This document shows, piece by piece, positions 1 through 12,208 of a stretch of DNA of 64,000 nucleotides; position 1 is the first letter of the stretch; each line of letters begins with the position of its first letter. This DNA is from Mansonella perstans (Eukaryota > Nematoda > Chromadorea > Rhabditida > Onchocercidae), in contig JBAMDO010000143.1 of assembly GCA_037074765.1 (NCBI GenBank), positions 62,001 through 126,000 on the forward strand, read 5' to 3'. The translations under genes and the position numbers were made by a program. The notes beneath the pieces are model-generated. The model saw nothing but the letters and a program-made list of their open reading frames with translations, did not search any database and was not told where the DNA came from.

Positions 1-74
1 ATGGAGGGGGGTAATATGAAGGAAGAGATAAAGAGAAAAGGACCATCATTATATTCACAAATAGCACAATAAAT

Positions 75-102
75 GCTCTCTCTCTCTCTCTCTCTCTCTC
101 TC
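75..102. repeat. (CT)n microsatellite
   Basis: About 14 uninterrupted CT dinucleotides. Shorter CT or GA runs recur near 300-320, 525-550, 593-620 and 670-700, always pyrimidine-rich on the plus strand except at 525-550. Confidence 0.9.
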
Positions 103-240
103 ATCCCAAGGGATCTTTTCATTGCACACGCGTTGCTTGCGGAATGAATGAATTGTTGAAGAATTGCCCTAATGTTGCTGCTGCTACTACTTTATACTTG
201 TTCACTAAACAAACGATAATAATAGGTGAATAGATGGAAG

Positions 241-277
241 GCCATTCATTCATTCATTCATTCATCCATCCATCCAT
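241..277. repeat. (ATTC)n / (ATCC)n microsatellite
   Basis: Tetranucleotide repeat that switches from CATT units to CATC units part-way along, a typical slippage product with point-mutated units. A related GAAT run lies near 828-846. Confidence 0.85.
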
Positions 278-1007
278 CTATCTCTATCACTATCATTTCT
301 CTCTCTCTCTCTCTCTCTCCCTTTCAATTACTCATTTATTCGAATGATAGCAATACTAAAATTATTGGAGACACTTCACTTCACTTCACTTCATTCTACT
401 CTATCCTCAATAACTTCATGCACAAACAGAGGAAATTGATGAGAAGGCACACATACATACACACATCATTGTCCTAAAAAGTTTCTCCTTCTAAATACAT
501 ACATAGAAATAACGAGTTTACAGTGACAGAGAGAGACAGAGAGAGAGAAAGAGAAAAAGATACGGCAATGGCCTCTCAATCTTAATGGATAACTCTCTCT
601 CTTTCTCTCTATCTCTCTTTTACATAGCAATGATGATAATAATGGATACATACCATCATTATGAATTATCTGTCTCTCTCTCTCTCTCTTCTCTCTGATA
701 TATCTAATAAATTCAAGATTAAACTTCCTCTCTCTCTAGAGAAATTACAATAGTATATGTGTATGTGTGTATGAATGAGAGAAAAATGAAAAAGCAATTC
801 TTAGCGAAAAAATTTGCCGATGGGAAAATGAATGAATGAATGAATGAGTGAATGGAGAAATTTTTGAAAGGTTTTTACAGCTTAACAAAGAATAAAAAAG
901 ATGTACTTTTACTTATAAACAAGTAAAGAAGATGAAGAATTACAATTGTATTAAGAGAGGGAGGGAGGGAGGCAAACATATCATTGTTTAAAAAGTACAA
1001 CTATTTA

Positions 1008-1078
1008 ATCTTTTCTTTTCTTTTCTTTCTTTCCTTCCTCCCTCCTTCCTTCCTTCTTTCCTTTCTTCCTTCTACTTG
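1008..1078. repeat. Polypyrimidine tract
   Basis: About 70 bases almost purely C and T on the plus strand, built of TTTC, TTCC and CCTC blocks. No gene lies immediately downstream for which it could serve as a splice acceptor tract. Confidence 0.75.
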
Positions 1079-1390
1079 TTAAAATATTAAAATATTGCTG
1101 TTCCTATTCCTATTACTGCTTACGGCTCACTGGCATGAATCCTTTTCTTCTTCTTCTTCTTCTCCTCTCTCTCTCTCTCTCCCATTCCACCTTTCCCTTG
1201 CTCTAAACTATCACTCTACCATTGCCATTACCGTAACCCATCTCAATTTCAGAAATTCAGTTCCCAGCTGCAATTGACGTATGCAAACATCAATCAGAAA
1301 TCGAATAAACGCTAAAAGCAATTAAGGTCACAATTTTTGTTCCTTACAAAAGAAACTTTTTGGTCTGTGATCAAAAAGATTACAGAACCA

Positions 1391-1437
1391 TCATCATTAT
1401 CATTATTATTATTATTATCATTATTATCATCATCATC
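1391..1437. repeat. (ATT/ATC)n trinucleotide repeat
   Basis: Imperfect trinucleotide repeat of ATC and ATT units. Similar ACT trinucleotide runs occur at about 1537-1555 and 1672-1686. Confidence 0.8.
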
Positions 1438-3815
1438 TCCTCTATTAGAACTACATTTATAAAACCTTGTCCTTCACACTATCACAACATTTCCCGCATC
1501 TTCGCGAAATCATAATAGTCGAGAAATCCATATCATTACTACCACTACTACTACTATCTCTTTTAGATCTCTTTGCAAAATGTATGCTATACTTCTGACC
1601 CACCCGTTTAGCAACATAGAATATAGGTAATTAGCATCTTTAGCATTTAAAATATACACACGCATTTTAACTACTACTACTACTACTTAAATCTCTTAAA
1701 AATATCCACACTTTGTCAACTCTAATCTATCTATTACTCATCTTTGTTCACTAAATTCAAAGTTTCATTTCTCAATGAAATGTCAAAAGTTGTTTTCCTT
1801 TTACTTTCATTCTACTATGTTTCAGCGTCTTCTATATATATATATATATAATGTCTATAATAATCTAATTGAATAAGCTATCTTCACAACAGTATTGAAT
1901 TAGCATTCCAGACAAGCATGGCAGAAAACAACAAATAAGCTTAAAAAAAAAAAAAACCTCTGTACTTAACCAAACAGCTGGCAATAATTCAATTTCTTCT
2001 TAATAACCGGATGCTATCGTCAATGATTATGCGAGACAAAATTTGTTTTTTCTTTTTCTTTTTTTTTTTGCAAAATCTCCTCTGTAATTTTTTTTTTACT
2101 TTCTCCTAAGATAGATTAAAGGATGTTGCTGCACGAAAGCTAATAAAAATAATCCACGCATATCAAAAAAAAAAAGAAAAGCCTTTCTTAAATGTCGTGA
2201 GAATCAGTTAGAAAAGATAAATAGAAACTGAAATTTTATAAATATTAAACCATTTTACATTACAACATTTAATATGTTACGAATCCATAAGTAAAGCAAT
2301 GCAAGTATTTGGGAATCCTAAATAGAAAAAAAGGAATTATAATTATGAAGGCTAAAGTGTAATTTAATAATTACTTTAAAGTATGATTAAAGTATGATTT
2401 AATCGATGTTTCATTCCGTTATACTTTGAACAAAATGCGAAAACGACTGATGTATTTTGTTTTTTTGAAGCAATATTCCTTTTCCAACTACACAGTACCA
2501 TATGAAAAGCACTACAATCCTAATCATTCTTTTGCTAAGTAAACTAAAACTAAACTACTAAATTACTAGAGATAAACTACTAAGTAAACTAAATAAAGGT
2601 ATTAAAGTAAACTAAAACTGATTTTTGCTTAAAAGAAGAAGCAAAGCAGAAGAATCACTGGTAAATAATATACCTATTTATTATCTAGGAATACTAGAAC
2701 ATAATATGCAATAAAATTTAATATATTAAGAATCGAAAAAGGGTATTTTTGTGATAATAACTTGATGAAATAGAACAGTAACTATGGAAGGAAAATGTCA
2801 AAGAATAGAGAAAAATTATATTTTCAGCATTGTTTATCGTATTTAAGCAAGAAAGCTATCATAGTAATGTGAACCATCGAATAGCTATAATGATGAAAAG
2901 AAAGAAAAATATGAATTTAATAATCCTATGATCTTTTAAGCAACGTACTGAGAATCGACTTTCTCAATCGAATTCATTAACTATGAATAACTAACAAAGT
3001 TTATAAATAATTCAAGGATATGAGAATATGAAAAGTATTTCCTATCCTAACATCATCATCAAGCTTATTATAGACAACACTAAAATAGCTCAAAGTTAAA
3101 AATACAACAAGTCACTCTATCTTTACACTATTTTTATCCTAAAATACTCAAATATCCTATTCAATATAATCTTCATACTCAAATGAATTATGAAAACAAG
3201 ATTAAATCCGTGTCATTAAATATTGTACTTGCATTAAAAGTTCTTTCTAAACACTTTCCGATTCTACATGTGGCATTGTTGCACATTATGACGAAACAAA
3301 TGATTCCTTTGTTGAAGAAAAATCCGCCCTTAGTAAGTTTTCAACACAGATAAAAAAGTTATATTTCTTTTTCAAATTGCATTATGTATAGCGAATTAGA
3401 AAAATGGCAAAATATTAGTAAGCTATTGGCATCTTCTTCTGCACATTGCATTGAACAGAGGACAAAAATATACTACAAAAGGGCAAAAATTATTCTTTCA
3501 ATTGGTATCAATGCAAAGATTTATTCTTTCCTCAGATCATCCTATTGAGAAACAAATGAGGATTATTCAAATAGCGCCAAAAAGAAATCTTTCCCAACAA
3601 TTAAATTATATAGAAGCGGGAAAACTAAAGACCAGAAATTAACTTTAGCAAACTACTACTTTTCCGCAAAGTTCCTGTCGGAAAATACTACTTAGAGAAA
3701 AAATGGTGTTTTGCGGAATATATAGATGTGAAGGAGAGTCCTATTTCGTCAGATAATGTAATTATTTATATATATATATATATATAAATTCTCATAAAGT
3801 GAACTACAAATATTA

Positions 3816-4680
3816 CTAACAAACCGGGGACGAGAAGTTAGGTTGCGATGGAACCAACATATGTTGAATATGTGGTGGCATTTGCATTTGTTGTTGCACA
3901 TTCTGAGGTTGTGGACCTTGCGGCAGCATATTGTACACAGGTGTCCCAGGCGTAACAGCACCATCTGTTCCTGAAGCTGTAGAAATATTAAAGTAACTTT
4001 TATCATGGTCCATGGAGGTATTGATGATCCATAATCTGCTAATGCAATTGAACAAATTTCGAAACTGTCACCCTCCTTCAACTTCTAAGTTGAAATCTAA
4101 TCTGTCCTTAAAACTTACGAAGTAAATTGTTCAGCGTTGGTGTTGCCGCTTGATGTTGCTGTTGCTGCTGCTGCTGAAAAGCAACTCAAAATAATTCTGG
4201 GAAGAAATACCGACAACTATGAGATATCGGAAGCCGAATTGCATACCGTGGAAATGGTAAACATATCCTAGATTCTCACTCATTTCCAGTTATCTAACAT
4301 CGATCACAAAATCCAAAAACTTTGAAAATTTTCCAGGAGTAAATAACTAGCACTATTATTACCAGCTGCATTTTCTTCTTCTATCATTTTGCTATACTTC
4401 TCAACATTCTCCTTGGCGTCAAATTTAGATAACTGTTTTATGAATATTGTTTCGTTTCGAACGAAAATTTTCCTTTCATATTTTTCTCTATTCAACTCTC
4501 ACTAGAAATGTTCTTCGTTCACAAATAACACTCACTAAAATTTAGGTCCCCGTTCAACAATTTAAGACTTATTTATTCCTAGTTGCATTAATGGATGCGG
4601 CTTACCTGAGGTGACATTTCACTGCTCGATTTCGATGTTTCAGCAGCATAAGTGCCTTGAGATATCGCATTTGTAGCCAT
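3816..4680 (-). CDS. Gln-rich protein, three exons; possible 5' part of a longer gene
   Basis: The function is not recognised. Three minus-strand exons join in phase: 4606-4680 (from ATG to a CTCAG|GTAAG donor), 4119-4173 (a run of seven Gln, then a PTLNNLL motif) and 3816-3976 (Pro, Gln and Met-rich, ending NFSSPVC and a TAG stop). The product would be 96 residues of low complexity with no folded domain. The ATG lies two bases after TTACAG, which looks like a spliced-leader acceptor and supports this start. A possible donor (CCCCG|GTTTGT, phase 0) sits just before the stop, so the last exon may instead splice onward to exons left of the window. Gln-rich N-termini with a TLNxLL motif occur in ARID1/Osa-type chromatin factors, but that resemblance is too weak to name the gene. 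The exon structure is fairly secure; the identity is open. Confidence 0.5.
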
Positions 4681-6975
4681 TTCTGTAATCATCACCACAT
4701 ACTGATTTTTATTAAACTTATTATGTGACCCTAGAATAAGTTTACAAAAATTAAATGTTAAAAGCATAAAAAAGCCGAAATCTTTAGGCAGATCGACAAA
4801 TCTTGCAGTGCAGATTACCAACCCAATAAAATGTACTGAAACAGTTTAACTATTAATCAAATTTCAGGAGAATGCTATATGCAACAATCATATTAAAATG
4901 GGCCCCGAAATATTAAAAAGATGCTCATGATTATCGAAATAAGATTGAAAAGACAGACCTTTTAGTCAAAAAAATTGAAGCATTCGTCAAATAGTCCACT
5001 TGTATACTTGAACCCAGGTTGCAGTGAATAACCGTTTTGAGTACCAGTGTTGTTATATAGCAAAATCAACCAGTTGTAATGACACGGCGGTGACAAAGTA
5101 ACGGTTGAATCATATTAGTAATAAAGCAGTATTAATAATATCGATGCTGCGTAATCTTTTTTGCAAGTCTAATTCGCAGCGCCTAAAATCTGATGAATCT
5201 TTACTGCATGCATGTTATCAATTATCACGCACTATATATTTACAAAATTGTTGTCATAACAAGATAAAATCATGGCAAATAAAACGAAAATATCGCGGAA
5301 ATATATTATCAACAATTTCAAATACTTTTAAAATTATTTCCATTTAGCACAGCAGCTTAAATATTACCAAAAACCGACAAAACTATATCACTGATTCTTT
5401 TCTTTACTATCTGCCTTTTCCATTCTTATCATAAAATATCGATAAAGTTCTTTAAAAAAAAAAAAAAAAAAAAATACCGAAATTGACCTGTAGGCCAAGA
5501 TATTTAATTTTCATCACTTACAATATTCTCTTTCGAATCCGAAATTAATCGACATAATAAAGAAGCAAATAATAATTTCGTTCAATTATAATTTTGCATC
5601 GAATATCAAAAATTAAAAAAAAAAAAAAAAACAAAATTTTGCAATTTCTTTTGCAGCTAAAACTAACATTAACTTGTAGCAATTAGTCATTTCGGACTGA
5701 TATTCAAACAAGAAAAATACACATTCCCACCCTTTGAAATGACGTCAAATCATGGTGCAATACGATTGTTTTTCCTATCCATAATTTCGCATCATTTTTT
5801 TTTCTTTTTATCATTTATACAAAAAAAAAAAAGCGTGTGAAAAAATAATTAAAATGCTAATAAATATACGTCGTATATAAATTTCTTTTTTTTATCAACA
5901 CCAAAAAAAGAAATATTACTGCTAATAGTAATTCATAATATATAAAATTTAATTCAATGTCCTGAAAATATGCCAACAAAACTACGTGTACAAACAATAA
6001 AATACCCAAATGAAAGGGTATAATAACAAGCAATAATGCACAACATTTAACAAACATGAGAAATTGTTCTCTCAAATTTAAATAATTAGGAAATGTTAAA
6101 GCATACATGGGTATGAAATTATTGAAACATCATCATCTTCTGCATTATCGTTTTACATAATGTATGACATATATATAGATAGCCAGGAAGAATATATGAT
6201 TCTAAAAATAAACCAGAATAGAAGCTAGCTAAAAATACTTTTATTTTTAAAGCCTTATCTATATCTAATTGTAGCAATCTTACAATGTTACAATCAGAAA
6301 CCACCTTGCAATCAGAATTAAAGTGTTCGTCCTTCAGAAGGATTAGTTAAGAATTTTTATGATTTTTCTTGTAAACAATCACTTTTCATAGCCTGTGTTA
6401 TCTAATTATGGTATACTCATCTAATTCGCTGATAATTAGTCTTAATTTCTGCACTGCTAATGTGTAATTAATGTGTAAAGATGAATAGTGATTCAACTCT
6501 GAGCTGAATTATGCTATATACAACTAGCAATTTTGCAGTAATATCCTCATGACACTTTGGAATTAACTAAATTTAAAAAAAAGTCAGTCAAAATAGCTGA
6601 ACGTTGAATGAATGCCTTAAATACAATTTGTAATAAAAAATCACTGCAAAGGTATTTTGAAGAATACATAATGAAATTTAATGTACATGAAAATCCGATG
6701 TTATGGCATATTACATTTCACTCTATTAGCAACTACCAAAACGATTTCACTCTTAAATAGTTCACTACACTCTTATACAAATTTTGAGATCATGATCAAT
6801 AGAATTCACCTCAAACTATACTTCATAAGTCACGCATATTTAGATATTGAAAAGACTAAAGTATATTTCAAAAGAAAAACGTGTCGTGGATACCGAATAC
6901 AGATCAGATACCGAATGCAGATCAGATAACAGCAACTTTTTCGGTTAGAGCAATGGGAACATTATCCAAAAAAAA
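4681..6975. other. Intergenic, nothing recognised
   Basis: AT-rich DNA with A homopolymers near 5455-5474, 5617-5631 and 5820-5832. An 80-codon plus-strand frame at 5105-5347 has no recognised similarity, splice context or neighbouring exon and is not called. The 5' end of the Gln-rich gene, and presumably its promoter, lies at the left edge. Confidence 0.5.
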
Positions 6976-7101
6976 CGTCAACTGACCCACTACCCATTGA
7001 TGTTTAGTTACTTTAAAACCCTCAAATTCTACTATATTCGTCAACTGACCCACTATCCATTGATGTTTAGTTACTTTAAAACTCTCAAATTCTACTATAT
7101 T
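6976..7101. repeat. Two-copy 63-bp tandem duplication
   Basis: A 63-bp unit starting CGTCAACTGACCCACTA is repeated head to tail at 6976 and 7039 with only a couple of substitutions (CCC versus TCC, CCTC versus CTCT). This indicates a recent duplication. Confidence 0.9.
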
Positions 7102-8315
7102 GGCTCAACATTTTGCAATCATTAAACGATATCAGCGTACAAAAGAACACTGCACGTCATACGTAAGAAATAATTCTAATTAGTCACGCAAACTTAAGGA
7201 TTTTTTTGATTTATAAAAATTTAAAAACGCACGTACGATTTCCTCGCACTAATATTGTCCAAGAAATAATTAGGAAATCCAAAAAATAGAATTATATATG
7301 CACATATCTTCTAACTATGATTATGTACGTAATACGCATCTACAAGTAGGACAATTTAAAGTAATCATGAGTTGCGATTCGTTGCTTTATGCATTACCTT
7401 ATTTAGATCAATTCAATCTTATTCAGATCAGTTCAACCTTATTCAGATCAATTCAACCTTATTCAGATCAGTTCATTTTAAAATGAAGGCGCTTTGCAGA
7501 ATCAAATCAACGAGATGGGTACGACCTTTTGAAAAGGTAACTTTTTGAAATGTTACAAACATTTCATATGAATAAAGATTATTTTAAACGATGCAAATGC
7601 CTAGAACTTTTTTTAGTGTAAATTGTATTTGCAGATTCCTTAAAAATGATAAAGGTATATTGAAAGTCCGATACAGAACAGAGAGGGAGAGAGAGAGAGA
7701 GAGAGAAATTGGATTAAAGAGATGACCCTAGAATTGTTCACATTTGTTCTATATGACCCTAGAATTGTTGATATTATGCAACAAATGCATGTGATACTAT
7801 AGACTTAAAGGTATGAATAAACTAAAGAATAACAAAAGCATTATATCTAAATAGCATCATATTGTCTAATCTCACATTTAACAGTATATTTCTTTAGGAG
7901 TAACATTATCTGACTGATACATTGTTTCAGTACATTTAAGATTCACATTTTTTTTTTTCCTTTAGAATAAGAAAAGAAGAAGATTCTAAAACATAGCAAT
8001 TATTTTAATGTCAATGATTAATGGCGATTAAGAATGCCATAATGGAGGGTAGTGATTACAATAGAAAGAGTGATGATAATGATATGAAAGAGAATAGCGA
8101 CGATGCTTGATGAATGATCCATCTCGTCGTAGTAAATACTGTGTAGTGGTGATGCATAGATAAAAGAGTACTTTAACAGTAAACAACAATAACAACAACA
8201 ACAATGAACGGTAGAAATGTCACAAAAAGGAACAATGAATTTTTACGAAAAGTTTCATTTTTTTTTTTGAGACAATTAGTAACAACGATAAATGTCGCGC
8301 TACAGATGATAATTG
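7102..8315. other. Intergenic with embedded short repeats
   Basis: Apart from the 20-bp minisatellite and a (GA)n run at about 7679-7706, nothing recognisable was seen. Open frames are short and lack splice context. Confidence 0.45.
7401..7476. repeat. 20-bp minisatellite, about four copies
   Basis: The unit is close to ATTCAGATCAATTCAACCTT, starting at 7401, 7421, 7441 and 7461. Copies alternate between AATTC and AGTTC, suggesting a 40-bp higher-order unit. Confidence 0.85.
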
Positions 8316-8760
8316 TTGATTGAGTTCGAGAGAATGCCACCACAGTGGGATTGAGTCCGAGAGAATACCACCACAGTGGGATTGAGTCCGAGAGAATACC
8401 ACCACAGTGGGATTGAGTCCGCGAAAAAGTTACCAGTGAAAGGGTTGAGTCCTAACGAAAGTCCTCAGTGGGGTTAAGTTCGAGAGAAAAGCCCGCAGTG
8501 CGGTTAAGTTTGAGAGAAAACCCCCACACAATGGGATTGAATCCAAGAGAAAAGCACCAGTGAAGGAGTGGAGGAGTTGAGTTCGAAAGAAAACTCCCAG
8601 TGGAGTTGAATGCTAAAGAAAGTCCCCAGTGAGATGAGTCCTAAAGAAAACCTCCAATGAGATGGGGGGTTAAGTTCGAGAGAAAACTCTGCAATAAGGT
8701 TGAATTCGAGAGAAAGCCTCAATAGTGGAATTGAGTTGAGTCTAAGAGAAAGCTTTCAAT
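8316..8760. repeat. Degenerate 31-32-bp minisatellite
   Basis: Roughly fourteen units related to GATTGAGTCCGAGAGAA followed by a CCACCACAGTGG-like block. The first three to four copies (8316-8418) are nearly identical. Later ones diverge in length and sequence (CCCCAGTGA, CTCCAGTGG, CCCGCAGTG variants), so the array decays from left to right. Minus-strand open frames of 61 and 72 codons run through it only because of the repeat. Confidence 0.85.
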
Positions 8761-9540
8761 AATGAGAATAATTTTGTAGGGGAGGAGATTTTTTTTTTTT
8801 TTTTGATTTGAAAAATTCAAACAACACGTTGGCGCGAACGATTAAATGCCGTTTTTTTTTTTTTTTTTTTTTTTTTTTTCTCCTCTCATTCTTCCGGTAA
8901 ATGTTTTTAACGTAAAAATAAATCACTAAACTATTTCAGGTTAATACTTTTTTTTTTTTTTTTTGCACATTCTTATTTAATTTCAAATATTCCTAAATTA
9001 CTATCCATAATCTAATCTAAACCTAATAAATATGAACTAAAAACAATTCATTTTTAGCTTATAGCTCAAATAAAAATGGGTACATACACAATACACATAC
9101 ATACATATATGCCTCTAAGGATGGAAAAACCGACCTTCGGCAAATAGGAATTATACACCCCGAAGCCTCTCTCTCTCAGTATATTACATACTTCGGCTCC
9201 GTGCCTTCCTTTGCGTCGTCCCATCGTTTATACAGCTCTGCTACTCGATATATTGCAGCACAACATCGGTAGTAGTGGCGGTGGAAAAAGGGAGCGCCAT
9301 GCAGCCAAGCCCATCCCACACACACACACCATCCCATCCTTCACCTAAAACTATCAATACATACATAGACAGACATAGACAGACATATACACACACACAC
9401 ACACACACATATACATATACATACATATGGATAAACTTATAGTATACAATCCTAATAAATATAAAAGTAAATTGATTTTAAAGCCTAAGGTTCCATACAT
9501 TCACATTTTATAGGTTTAAAAATTTTTTTTTTTGATTTAA
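8761..9540. other. Intergenic with poly(T) and AC repeat
   Basis: Contains a T tract of roughly 27 bases at about 8853-8880, further T runs at about 8790-8805 and 8948-8964, and an AC dinucleotide repeat at about 9386-9409. A patch of higher GC at 9190-9340 resembles coding sequence in composition, but I could not assemble an exon there. Confidence 0.45.
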
Positions 9541-9620
9541 TTTAAGGAATATTCGGCGGGACAATTATGATCCACCAGGAAAGAATCCAACGGACCGCAT
9601 ACAGCCCGTTGGATATGTGT
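9541..9620 (+). other. GC-richer island with a 9-bp hairpin; possible orphan exon
   Basis: In one plus-strand frame the stretch after TTTAAG reads NIRRDNYDPPGKNPTDRI then QPVGY and meets a possible GT donor (GGATAT|GTGTTT). The composition is clearly richer in GC than its surroundings. ATCCAACGG at 9585-9593 and CCGTTGGAT at 9606-9614 are perfect inverse complements around a 12-base loop. I do not recognise the peptide and found no partner exon, so this may be an exon of a gene with very long introns or simply a structured non-coding island. Confidence 0.25.
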
Positions 9621-10970
9621 TTTTCTCTTTCTCTCTTTTTCTCTTTCTCATTTTCAATTATGTTTGGTCGACGACCGTTCCTCCAAAGGAACTCTCTCTC
9701 TCACCCTTCCCTCCTATAGTTGCTACACAACAATCGACAACGACCTGTATTTCCCATTCAAACACATATACTCGCAAAAATTATTCATTTTATGCGTATT
9801 GCGCGGAGTAATTATGCGTTGCGTTCATTGTTATGAAGCTCATTTGTACGGTGAAAGATAAAGCAATTCATTTTAGGCACTATTTCTTTTCAACTATGCA
9901 CTATTTCTCATTGGTGTAGACTCATCCGAGGCAGGCACGTCACCTCATCCGATATGCGCGTCCAATTTTTTCATTACATTCTTCATAAAAGAGAAAGAAA
10001 GAGTGAGAGAACGTACACATACACATCTTCTCTATTTCTTGTTATCTTTATTTCTCTTTTACTTTGTCCATTCTTTTATTCTCTATATTTCTCTCTTATC
10101 TTCTTTATTCTTCACTCTAAATTATTTCTTTTTTTATCTTCTCAATTTCGTACTCTCTAGATTTCTATGCTATTTTCAAATAAATATACGATAAAATGAA
10201 AGCTAATCCGAATTCTTTGCTCTTTTCTTCTTTCTTTGTCTGATATATATAATACAATGAAAGCTAATCCGAACTCTCTTTCTTTCTTTCTTTCTTTATC
10301 TCATCATAACATTTTTGATGGTTCTTTTTAATCTGTGCAACTTACTACTACAAACTATGTAATAGTACTCGAGAAAGGCGAAAGGTCAGTGGAAGAGATG
10401 TGTTATGGGTCACAATGGAAATGGCTCATTGAGTAGCCTGAAAATGTAAATGTATTGAAGTAGCATTGATACTTGGCTGGTCACTACTGGTCACTACTGG
10501 TCACTATCAGTCCATTCCATTATATAAATATAATTTATTAAAAATATGTCCATCACTACATCGATGATAAAAATTTTTTTTTTTGAATTTACAGGCTGAC
10601 AAATAATTCCCACAGCGCACAGTTTCCCAGACTATTTGTTGCTTTGATATGACGCATTTGCAACAAAAATATCATCGAGGAGAGAGGGAGCACATTGTGA
10701 AGGCCTTCTTTGATTGTAGAATTATTTTTTAAAAAAAAAAAAAAAAAGGAAAAAAAAACATCGAAAATGGATGAAAGATGAGGGAAAAGTGAGAGAGACA
10801 AAACTGATTCAGTCATTCAGGAGTGTGATATATAATTGGGGAGCAAAGATCGCCTTCATTTGAACGTCACTCAAATTCTTAATTTATTTTTTCGGATGTC
10901 GGGAGTTTGTTCTATATTGCCTGGAAAACACCCAACCAACCATTTCGACTTAAAACCCAATCATTCAGTA
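9621..10970. other. Intergenic, pyrimidine-rich
   Basis: CT-rich stretches (9617-9660, 10040-10170, 10265-10310) give meaningless open frames. A decamer TGGTCACTAC is tandemly repeated about three times at 10479-10507. Nothing gene-like was seen. Confidence 0.45.
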
Positions 10971-11358
10971 TATTGTTTGATTGCATTTTGTTTGAAACAA
11001 ACGTGATTCCTGAATCTTAACATAGTATTTGTTTGATTGCATTTTGTTTGAAACAAACGTGATTCCTGAATCTTAACATAGTATTTGTTTGATTGCATTT
11101 TGTTTGAAACAAACGTGATTCCTGAATCTTAACATAGTATTTGTTTGATTGCATTTTGTTTGAAACAAACGTGATTCCTGAATCTTAACATAGTATTTGT
11201 TTGATTGCATTTTGTTTGAAACAAACGTGATTCCTGAATCTTAACATAGTATTTGTTTGATTGCATTTTGTTTGGAACAAACGTGATTCCTGAATCTTAA
11301 CATAGTATTTGTTTGATTGCATTTTGTTTGGAACAAGCGTGATTCCTGAATCTTAACA
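10971..11358. repeat. 56-bp tandem satellite, seven copies
   Basis: Seven head-to-tail copies of a 56-bp unit, with TTGCATTTTG starting at 10981, 11037, 11093, 11149, 11205, 11261 and 11317. Copies 1-5 are essentially identical. Copies 6 and 7 share GGAACAA in place of GAAACAA, and copy 7 has a further change before truncation. The unit core TTTGTTTGAAACAAA is an inverted repeat with 7-base arms and a single central base. Confidence 0.95.
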
Positions 11359-12208
11359 ACCATTTCTTATTTATCATACCAAAATGTGCTTCATGAAATT
11401 TGCAAATTCTATTTGTAACAGTTTAACGTGACAATTCACGGGATCATTCTTCTGCTATCATTTATCAATCCCACAAAAACTCCACTCCTGGATAAAAAAG
11501 CCAAGCTAAGGACAAATAAAAAAACTAGGCAAATTTGATATTAGCTTATATAATAATGCGATCTATTAACTTCAAAAAGAAAACGATAAATTGGAATAGA
11601 GAATAACGAAACTTAGCCATTTTAAATAATACTGAAATTGTATTAAATCCACAGGATTATAATTTTAAAATTGCTTCTAATAAATCCACTTCTGCTTCTT
11701 CTACCATAAATTGCGAGGAATGACGAGGGATTCTGAACTTCAAGACATTTTGAAAGTATTCAGGAATATGATGATTTACATTTTTAACTCATTTAATGTA
11801 TACATTCTCACCACTAAAATTCGGTACTGCGCAGCAGATGTTAATAATGTGTGTGTGAGCAAAACAATGTACAAGCAATTTGGTTATGCGGTGATATTTT
11901 CCCTCATTTATCGCGAAAACCAAAAGCAGAATTTAAAAATTAGCAAAAATTGACCACCTTATCCATTACATATTAATAAACCGATATACTAAAACAAGTC
12001 CTTTGTTGTTAATATTAAATAAAAAATAGTAATAGTGTGAAAGTCGTAAATTGGCATTTATTACTTTAAAAAGGACAAAAAACATAACAAACTTTAAATA
12101 AATCATCCTTTTCATAACAACAACTAGCAATTTACTGTGTAGGCATCATAAATAAAGCTTAGTCTACCTTCACAATTCCACAACAATTATCATTTCTATT
12201 TCGATAAA
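11359..12208. other. Intergenic, 3' flank of rps-20
   Basis: AT-rich sequence with an 80-codon plus-strand frame at 11711-11953 that has no recognised similarity. The right-hand end presumably carries the 3' UTR of the minus-strand rps-20 gene. Confidence 0.45.

Larger units (their letters stand above)
1..3815. other. Repeat-rich non-coding stretch
   Basis: No supportable gene was seen on either strand. The first 1.8 kb is packed with microsatellites (CT/GA, ATTC, ATT/ATC, TA, polypyrimidine runs). The rest is plain AT-rich DNA with A or T homopolymers near 1943, 2050, 2090 and 2167. Short open frames here are mostly translated simple repeats. If the Gln-rich gene to the right continues leftwards, this would be one of its introns. 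Confidence 0.6.

Noticed and set aside
8220..8722. Minus-strand frames of 61 and 72 codons
   Set aside because: They are translations of the 31-32-bp minisatellite with no start context or splice sites.
9954..10194. Overlapping plus-strand frames rich in Phe, Leu and Ser
   Set aside because: Low-complexity translation of a CT-rich tract.
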